Assembly (NCBI GenBank): GCA_002271215.1
Contig: CP018628.1
Location: forward strand, 620,001 to 684,000
Length of the DNA: 64,000 bases
Source: Lelliottia jeotgali
GTDB taxonomy: Bacteria > Pseudomonadota > Gammaproteobacteria > Enterobacterales > Enterobacteriaceae
Reading direction: 5' to 3'
Shown here: positions 58,195 to 64,000 of the stretch, one piece after another
Layout: the number at the start of each line of letters is the position of its first letter
How positions within the stretch are numbered: position 1 is the stretch's first letter
The notes under the pieces: generated by a model
What the model saw: the letters and a program-made list of their open reading frames with translations, nothing else
Told to the model about the DNA's origin: nothing
Databases searched by the model: none
Position numbers and translations under genes: made by a program

Positions 58195-60657
58195 ATGCGA
58201 GTCTTGAAGTTCGGCGGTACATCAGTAGCAAACGCAGAACGTTTTCTGCGCGTTGCCGATATCCTGGAAAGCAACGCCAGGCAGGGGCAGGTGGCTACCG
58301 TGCTTTCTGCTCCGGCGAAAATTACTAACCACCTGGTAGCGATGATTGAGAAAACCATCGGTGGTCAGGATGCCGTTGTGAACATCAGCGATGCCGAGCG
58401 TATTTTTGCAGAACTGCTTCAGGGACTGGCCGATATCCAGCCGGGTTTCCCGCACGCTCAGCTCAAGGCCTTTGTTGAGCAAGAGTTCGCCCAGATCAAA
58501 CACGTTCTGCACGGCATCAGCCTGCTGGGCCAATGCCCGGACAGCATCAACGCGGCGCTGATTTGCCGCGGTGAAAAACTGTCCATCGCCATCATGGCGG
58601 GGCTGCTGGAAGCGCGCGGTCACGCTGTCTCGGTGATCGACCCGGTCGAAAAGCTATTGGCCGTTGGGCATTACCTCGAATCTACCGTCGATATCGCTGA
58701 ATCCACGCGCCGCATCGCGGCCAGTAAAATCCCGTCTGAAAATATGATTTTGATGGCGGGCTTTACCGCCGGGAATGAAAAAGGCGAACTCGTGGTGCTG
58801 GGCCGTAACGGTTCTGACTACTCCGCCGCCGTGCTGGCTGCCTGTTTACGCGCTGATTGTTGCGAAATCTGGACCGACGTTGACGGCGTGTATACCTGCG
58901 ATCCGCGCCAGGTACCGGACGCAAGGCTGTTGAAATCGATGTCTTATCAGGAGGCGATGGAGCTGTCGTATTTCGGCGCGAAAGTTCTCCACCCGCGCAC
59001 CATCTCTCCAATTGCTCAGTTCCAGATCCCCTGTCTTATCAAAAACACCGGTAATCCGCAGGCACCGGGCACTCTGATTGGCGCCAGTCATGACGAAGAC
59101 GATTTGCCGGTAAAAGGTATCTCTAATCTGAACAACATGGCGATGTTCAGCGTCTCCGGACCGGGCATGAAAGGCATGGTCGGCATGGCCGCGCGCGTCT
59201 TTGCTGCCATGTCCCGCAACGGCATTTCCGTGGTACTTATCACTCAGTCCTCCTCGGAATACAGCATCAGCTTCTGCGTGCCGCAGGCCGATTGCGCCCG
59301 TGCGCGTCGTGCTCTGGAAGAAGAGTTCTATCTGGAGCTGAAAGAAGAGCTGCTGGAACCGCTGTCTATCCAGGAGCGTCTGGCGGTTATCTCGGTCGTC
59401 GGCGATGGAATGCGCACTTTGCGCGGGATCTCTGCCAAATTCTTTGCTGCCCTGGCGCGCGCCAACATCAATATCGTGGCCATTGCTCAGGGTTCTTCCG
59501 AGCGCTCCATTTCCGTTGTCGTGAGCAATGACGATGCAACAACCGGTGTGCGCGTAACGCACCAGATGCTGTTCAACACCGATCAGGTGATCGAAGTGTT
59601 TGTGATTGGCGTCGGCGGTGTCGGCGGGGCGTTGCTGGAGCAGGTGAAGCGTCAGCAAGGCTGGTTGAAGAACAAACATATCGATTTGCGCGTGTGCGGC
59701 GTGGCGAACTCTAAAGCACTGCTGACCAACGTGCATGGCCTTAATCTGGAAAGCTGGCAGGACGAGCTGGCGCAGGCCAAAGAGCCGTTTAATCTTGGCC
59801 GACTGATTCGCCTGGCTAAGGAGTATCACCTGCTGAATCCGGTGATTGTGGACTGCACCTCAAACCAGGCCGTAGCAGACCAGTATGCTGACTTCCTGCG
59901 CGAAGGCTTCCACGTGGTAACGCCGAACAAAAAAGCCAATACCTCGTCGATGGATTACTACCATCAGCTGCGTACCGCCGCCAGCAAGTCACGTCGCAAG
60001 TTTCTGTACGACACTAACGTCGGTGCAGGCCTGCCGGTGATTGAGAACCTGCAAAACCTGCTCAATGCGGGTGACGAACTGCAGAAATTCTCCGGCATTC
60101 TTTCCGGATCGCTGTCGTTCATTTTCGGCAAGCTGGATGAAGGGATGAGTCTTTCTGAAGCCACCCGCGCGGCGCGACAGCTGGGCTATACCGAGCCGGA
60201 CCCACGTGACGATCTCTCAGGGATGGACGTGGCGCGCAAGCTATTGATCCTCGCCCGTGAAACTGGCCGCGAGCTGGAGCTGTCCGATATTGTTATCGAG
60301 CCAGTGTTGCCTGCGAGTTTTGATGACAGCGGTGATGTCGCCACGTTTATGGAACGCTTGCCGCATCTTGACGATGACTTTGCGGCGCGCGTGGCGAAAG
60401 CCCGTGATGAAGGCAAAGTATTGCGCTATGTTGGCAACATTGAAGACGACGGCGTGTGCCGCGTGAAGATTGCCGAAGTGGACGGGAACGATCCGCTCTT
60501 TAAAGTGAAAAACGGCGAAAACGCTCTGGCGTTTTACAGCCATTATTATCAGCCATTGCCGTTGGTGTTACGCGGTTACGGCGCAGGGAATGATGTGACA
60601 GCGGCTGGCGTGTTTGCCGATCTGCTGCGTACCCTGTCATGGAAGTTAGGAGTTTAA
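58195..60657 (+). CDS. thrA: Bifunctional aspartokinase I/homoserine dehydrogenase I
   Basis: An 820-residue two-enzyme protein, same length as in E. coli. The aspartate kinase domain starts [15 protein letters not shown]. Central ACT regulatory domains (about 310-460) contain [13 protein letters not shown] and [17 protein letters not shown] for threonine feedback. The homoserine dehydrogenase domain has the Rossmann [12 protein letters not shown] and the catalytic [14 protein letters not shown] region. First structural gene of thrABC; thrB starts 1 base after its stop. Confidence 0.98.
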   Translation: MRVLKFGGTSVANAERFLRVADILESNARQGQVATVLSAPAKITNHLVAMIEKTIGGQDAVVNISDAERIFAELLQGLADIQPGFPHAQLKAFVEQEFAQIKHVLHGISLLGQCPDSINAALICRGEKLSIAIMAGLLEARGHAVSVIDPVEKLLAVGHYLESTVDIAESTRRIAASKIPSENMILMAGFTAGNEKGELVVLGRNGSDYSAAVLAACLRADCCEIWTDVDGVYTCDPRQVPDARLLKSMSYQEAMELSYFGAKVLHPRTISPIAQFQIPCLIKNTGNPQAPGTLIGASHDEDDLPVKGISNLNNMAMFSVSGPGMKGMVGMAARVFAAMSRNGISVVLITQSSSEYSISFCVPQADCARARRALEEEFYLELKEELLEPLSIQERLAVISVVGDGMRTLRGISAKFFAALARANINIVAIAQGSSERSISVVVSNDDATTGVRVTHQMLFNTDQVIEVFVIGVGGVGGALLEQVKRQQGWLKNKHIDLRVCGVANSKALLTNVHGLNLESWQDELAQAKEPFNLGRLIRLAKEYHLLNPVIVDCTSNQAVADQYADFLREGFHVVTPNKKANTSSMDYYHQLRTAASKSRRKFLYDTNVGAGLPVIENLQNLLNAGDELQKFSGILSGSLSFIFGKLDEGMSLSEATRAARQLGYTEPDPRDDLSGMDVARKLLILARETGRELELSDIVIEPVLPASFDDSGDVATFMERLPHLDDDFAARVAKARDEGKVLRYVGNIEDDGVCRVKIAEVDGNDPLFKVKNGENALAFYSHYYQPLPLVLRGYGAGNDVTAAGVFADLLRTLSWKLGV

Positions 60658-60658
60658 C

Positions 60659-61588
60659 ATGGTGAAAGTTTATGCCCCGGCTTCCAGCGCCAATATGAGC
60701 GTCGGATTTGATGTGCTGGGTGCGGCGGTTACGCCTCTCGACGGTTCTTTGCTGGGTGATACCGTCACCGTCGAAGCGGCGGACAGTTTCAGCCTCAATA
60801 ATATTGGCCGCTTTGCCAGTAAGTTGCCGCCAGAACCGCGCGAAAATATTGTTTATCAGTGCTGGGAGCGCTTCTGTCAGGAGATCGGCAAAAACGTGCC
60901 GGTTGCCATGACCCTCGAAAAAAGTATGCCGATTGGCTCGGGCCTTGGCTCTAGCGCCTGTTCCGTCGTCGCCGCGCTGGTGGCGATGAACGAACACTGT
61001 GGTAAACCGCTGAATAATACCCGCCTGTTGTCGCTGATGGGCGAGCTGGAAGGGCGCATCTCTGGCAGCATTCACTACGATAACGTCGCGCCGTGCTTCC
61101 TCGGCGGCATGCAGCTGATGATCGAAGAGAACGGCATTATCAGCCAGCAGGTGCCAGGCTTTGATGAGTGGTTGTGGGTGCTGGCGTATCCGGGGATTAA
61201 AGTCTCGACTGCCGAAGCGCGCGCGATCCTGCCTGCGCAGTATCGCCGTCAGGACTGTATCGCGCATGGTCGCCATCTGGCGGGCTTTATTCACGCCTGC
61301 TACACCCGTCAGCCAGCGCTTGCCGCGAAGCTGATGAAAGATGTGATTGCCGAACCTTACCGCACCAAACTGCTGCCGGGCTTCAATGAAGCGCGTCAGG
61401 CGTCGATGGATATCGGCGCGCAGGCGTGCGGCATTTCGGGCTCCGGTCCGACGCTGTTCGCATTATGCGATAAGCCAGATACCGCGCAGCGCGTAGCGGA
61501 CTGGTTGTCGAAAAACTACCTGCAAAATCAGGAAGGCTTTGTTCATATTTGCCGTCTGGACACGGCCGGCGCACGAGTACTGGGATAA
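60659..61588 (+). CDS. thrB: Homoserine kinase
   Basis: A 309-residue GHMP kinase that phosphorylates homoserine. The ATP loop is [18 protein letters not shown]. The N-terminal [18 protein letters not shown] and C-terminal [12 protein letters not shown] motifs are typical. It starts 1 base after the thrA stop and ends 3 bases before thrC, so all three are tightly coupled. Confidence 0.98.
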   Translation: MVKVYAPASSANMSVGFDVLGAAVTPLDGSLLGDTVTVEAADSFSLNNIGRFASKLPPEPRENIVYQCWERFCQEIGKNVPVAMTLEKSMPIGSGLGSSACSVVAALVAMNEHCGKPLNNTRLLSLMGELEGRISGSIHYDNVAPCFLGGMQLMIEENGIISQQVPGFDEWLWVLAYPGIKVSTAEARAILPAQYRRQDCIAHGRHLAGFIHACYTRQPALAAKLMKDVIAEPYRTKLLPGFNEARQASMDIGAQACGISGSGPTLFALCDKPDTAQRVADWLSKNYLQNQEGFVHICRLDTAGARVLG

Positions 61589-61591
61589 ACG

Positions 61592-62878
61592 ATGAAACTC
61601 TACAATCTTAAAGATCATAACGAGCAGGTGAGCTTCGCGCAGGCCGTGACTCAGGGGCTGGGTAAAAATCAGGGGCTGTTTTTTCCGCACGATTTGCCCG
61701 AATTTAGCCTCACTGAAATAGACGAAATGCTGAAGCAGGATTTTGTCAGCCGCAGTGCGAAAATCCTGTCTGCCTTCATTGGCGATGAAATTCCACACGA
61801 GCTGCTGGAAGAACGCGTGCGTAGCGCCTTTGCCTTCCCGGCACCGGTGAAATCCGTTGAGCCGGATATCGGCTGTCTGGAGCTGTTCCACGGTCCAACT
61901 TTGGCGTTTAAAGATTTCGGCGGGCGCTTTATGGCGCAGATGCTGACCCACATCAGCGGCGACAAACCGGTTACGATTCTGACTGCCACGTCGGGTGATA
62001 CCGGCGCGGCGGTAGCTCATGCGTTTTACGGGCTGAAAAACGTCCGCGTAATCATTCTTTATCCGCAGGGGAAAATCAGCCCGCTGCAGGAAAAACTGTT
62101 CTGCACGCTGGGTGGCAATATTGAAACCGTCGCCATCGACGGCGACTTTGATGCCTGCCAGGCGCTGGTGAAAAAGGCTTTCGACGACGAAGAACTGAAA
62201 GTAGCGCTGGGGCTGAACTCGGCAAACTCGATTAACATCAGCCGTCTGCTGGCACAGATTTGCTACTACTTCGAAGCGGTGGCACAACTGCCGCAGGAAG
62301 CGCGTAATCAACTGGTTGTCTCAGTGCCAAGCGGTAACTTCGGTGATTTGACCGCGGGTCTGCTGGCGAAATCTCTCGGCCTGCCGGTGAAACGTTTTAT
62401 CGCTGCGACTAACGCCAACGACACGGTTCCGCGTTTCCTGAAAGACGGGAAATGGACGCCAAACGCGACCCAGGCGACGCTGTCAAACGCGATGGACGTT
62501 AGCCAGCCGAACAACTGGCCGCGCGTGGAAGAACTGTTCCGCCGTAAGATCTGGCGTCTGGGCGATCTGGGCTATGCGGCAGTGAGTGATGACACCACCA
62601 AAGAGACGATGCGCGAGCTGAAAGCGGTGGGGTATACCTCTGAGCCGCATGCCGCGATTGCCTATCGTGCGCTGCGTGACCAGCTTAATCCGGGCGAGTA
62701 CGGGCTGTTCCTTGGTACGGCACATCCGGCGAAGTTCAAAGAGAGTGTGGATGAGATTCTGGGTGAATCGCTGCCGCTGCCAAAAGAGCTGGCCGATCGC
62801 GCTGACCTGCCGCTGCTGTCCCACAACCTGCCGGCAGATTTTGCGGCGTTGCGTCAGTTGATGATGACGCGCGGTTAA
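61592..62878 (+). CDS. thrC: Threonine synthase
   Basis: A 428-residue PLP enzyme making threonine from O-phosphohomoserine. The PLP lysine is K107 in GPTLAFKDFGGRF. The phosphate-binding loop is in TSGDTGAAVAHAF, and SVPSGNFGDLTAG follows. Same length as E. coli ThrC. Last gene of the operon; a REP pair with a T run follows and may terminate it. Confidence 0.98.
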   Translation: MKLYNLKDHNEQVSFAQAVTQGLGKNQGLFFPHDLPEFSLTEIDEMLKQDFVSRSAKILSAFIGDEIPHELLEERVRSAFAFPAPVKSVEPDIGCLELFHGPTLAFKDFGGRFMAQMLTHISGDKPVTILTATSGDTGAAVAHAFYGLKNVRVIILYPQGKISPLQEKLFCTLGGNIETVAIDGDFDACQALVKKAFDDEELKVALGLNSANSINISRLLAQICYYFEAVAQLPQEARNQLVVSVPSGNFGDLTAGLLAKSLGLPVKRFIAATNANDTVPRFLKDGKWTPNATQATLSNAMDVSQPNNWPRVEELFRRKIWRLGDLGYAAVSDDTTKETMRELKAVGYTSEPHAAIAYRALRDQLNPGEYGLFLGTAHPAKFKESVDEILGESLPLPKELADRADLPLLSHNLPADFAALRQLMMTRG

Positions 62879-62886
62879 TTATTGTG

Positions 62887-62966
62887 TCGGGTGGCGGCTT
62901 CGCCTTACCCGACCTACAAAATTCACACTGTAGGCCGGGTAAGGCGAAGCCGCCACCCGGCTTTTT
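62887..62966. repeat. BIME after thrC
   Basis: TCGGGTGGCGG...TTACCCGA (62887-62912) and GCCGGGTAAGGCG...CACCCGGC (62934-62961), the second followed by TTTTTT, so it may also serve as the thr terminator. Confidence 0.87.
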
Positions 62967-63125
62967 TGTGAAGAAATTATGGAGGAAAAACGCAGGGAAT
63001 AAGTAGAAATTCCCAATAAATGCGGTCACTTACAGATTAGGATTGCAGAGAATAACATCCCCGACTTCCCTCACGTAATCTCCTTCCATCGGCCCACGTT
63101 GGGCAAGAATGAAAAGGAGTCACCT

Positions 63126-63422
63126 ATGTCTAAATTGAAACCTGCACTGCTCGTGCTTTCACTGATGCTGGTCGCTCCCACGCTGGTACACGCCGGAGAA
63201 ATCACCCTGATTCCGGCGGTAAAATTACAGATTGGCGATCAGGACAGAAGTGGACACTACTGGGATGGCGGTCGCTGGCGCGATCATGACTGGTGGAAAT
63301 CGCATTACGAGTGGCGCGACAACCGCTGGCACCAGCATGACGATCATCGCGACCACCATGACAATCGTCACGGCGATAAACATGACGATCATGGTCATGG
63401 ACCGGACTGGAAGCATCATTAA
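63126..63422 (+). CDS. yaaX: DUF2502 exported protein YaaX
   Basis: A 98-residue exported protein. Signal peptide MSKLKPALLVLSLMLVAPTL to about HAG, a conserved block EITLIPAVKLQIGDQD and HYWDGGRWRDHDWW, then a tail very rich in His and Asp (14 His in the last 58 residues). Homologous to E. coli YaaX (DUF2502), of unknown function. The start at 63126 has AAAGGAGT upstream. The tail suggests metal binding (inference). Confidence 0.9.
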   Translation: MSKLKPALLVLSLMLVAPTLVHAGEITLIPAVKLQIGDQDRSGHYWDGGRWRDHDWWKSHYEWRDNRWHQHDDHRDHHDNRHGDKHDDHGHGPDWKHH

Positions 63423-63426
63423 CTAC

Positions 63427-63488
63427 GCCTGATGGCGCTGCGCTTATCAGGCCTACGAGTAGCCCCGGTAAGCGTAGCGCCACCGGGG
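63427..63488. repeat. BIME, yaaX-yaaA gap
   Basis: GCCTGATGGCG...TTATCAGGC (63427-63452) and CCCCGGTAAGCG...CACCGGGG (63463-63488) fill the gap between the convergent genes. Confidence 0.85.
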
Positions 63489-63491
63489 AAA

Positions 63492-64000
63492 TTACTGCTC
63501 GTGCCGCTTAAACACCAGCTCGCCTTTCCCTGACGCTTCGCCGTCAAAGACATATCCGTCAGTGTTAAATTGGGTCAACTGCTCTGGCTTAGTCAGGCGG
63601 TTCTCAATGATGTAGCGGCTCATCAGCCCACGCGCTTTTTTGGCGTAGAAGCTGATCACTTTAAACTTGCCGTTCTTCTCATCCAAAAATACCGGCTTGA
63701 TGATTTCCGCGTTGAGCTTTTTCGGCTTCACGGATTTGTAGTATTCGTCGGAAGCCAGGTTGATGACGATGTTATCGCCCTGCGCTTTCAGCGCGTCGTT
63801 CAACTTATCGGTGATGATATCGCCCCAGAAGTGGTAAAGATCTTTGCCTTTGGCGTTTTCCAGACGGATACCCATCTCCAGGCGATACGGTTGCATCAGA
63901 TCCAGCGGGCGCAGCACGCCGTATAAACCTGAAAGCATGCGCAAATGCTGCTGGGCAAAATCGAAATCGGCTTCGCTGAACTCTTCGGCCTGTAATCCGG
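63492..64000 (-). CDS. yaaA: Peroxide stress protein YaaA (5' end beyond window)
   Basis: The C-terminal 169 residues of a UPF0246/DUF328 protein. The frame stays open to the window edge (upstream codons read [20 protein letters not shown]), so about 90 N-terminal residues are missing. It contains the family block [17 protein letters not shown] and [15 protein letters not shown]. coli YaaA lowers free iron during H2O2 stress and belongs to the OxyR regulon; it binds DNA through a helix-hairpin-helix fold. Confidence 0.95.
   Translation of the reverse strand, partial: GLQAEEFSEADFDFAQQHLRMLSGLYGVLRPLDLMQPYRLEMGIRLENAKGKDLYHFWGDIITDKLNDALKAQGDNIVINLASDEYYKSVKPKKLNAEIIKPVFLDEKNGKFKVISFYAKKARGLMSRYIIENRLTKPEQLTQFNTDGYVFDGEASGKGELVFKRHEQ

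Noticed and set aside
63492..64000. yaaA as a truncated pseudogene
   Set aside because: The frame is open to the window edge and keeps the family sequence, so it is simply cut by the window.

Overview
The window is an uninterrupted stretch of enterobacterial chromosome. It matches, gene for gene, the part of the Escherichia coli map from about minute 98 through the origin of the map (btsT-tsr-opgB-dnaCT-yjjPB-yjjQ/bglJ-fhuF-leuQPV-prfC-osmY-deo-serB-radA-nadR-ettA-slt-trpR-rob-cre-arcA-thrLABC-yaaX-yaaA). Protein sequences are E. coli-like but diverged. Several loci absent from E. coli K-12 are inserted at gene boundaries, and REP, BIME and ERIC repeats are frequent. This suggests a non-Escherichia member of the Enterobacteriaceae (Enterobacter, Lelliottia, Leclercia or Kluyvera type). 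Genus assignment is inference.

Layout: 1-5 kb holds the 3' end of a penicillin G acylase gene, a YfaZ-type outer membrane protein, yjiA-yjiX and the pyruvate transporter btsT with recognisable BtsR and CRP sites. 5-12.7 kb holds a WYL-domain regulator, the serine chemoreceptor tsr with a flagellar sigma-28 promoter, a tandem REP array, opgB, yjjA and dnaTC. 12.8-15.8 kb holds an ohr/ohrR/TetR block between dnaT and yjjPB. 16-21.8 kb holds yjjQ-bglJ, a YbaK-type deacylase, an orphan PTS EIIC with an unusual leader, fhuF and a GGEEF diguanylate cyclase. 22-28.3 kb holds Fur-regulated yjjZ, three tRNA-Leu(CAG) genes, rsmC, holD-rimI-yjjG-prfC and osmY-ytjA. 28.4-37.2 kb holds yjjUV, the YjjW/YjjI glycyl-radical pair and deoCABD with paired DeoR operators. 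37.3-50.7 kb holds lplA, ytjB, serB-radA-nadR, a dehydrogenase/LysR pair, ettA, slt, trpR, yjjX and gpmB. 50.7-64 kb holds rob, creABCD, arcA with yjjY in its leader region, lasT, thrLABC, yaaX and the 3' part of yaaA.

Much of the window can be read as regulated units. btsT is under BtsR/CRP, tsr under FliA, and ohr and ohrR share an operator-like palindrome. fhuF and yjjZ are under Fur. The deo operon is under DeoR/CRP-CytR, with an exact DeoR operator buried in yjjI 601 bp upstream of the promoter-proximal copy. creD carries a CreB tag, trpR is autoregulated, and thr is under attenuation. I found no phage, insertion sequence, CRISPR array or clear pseudogene.

I did not find a convincing new multi-gene system. 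The parts least explained by known biology are the orphan EIIC with its nested palindrome and 35-codon upstream ORF, the YjjW/YjjI pair of unknown substrate, the 53-bp-period REP array after tsr, a repeated terminator-plus-palindrome cassette, and the extremely conserved yjjY micro-ORF.
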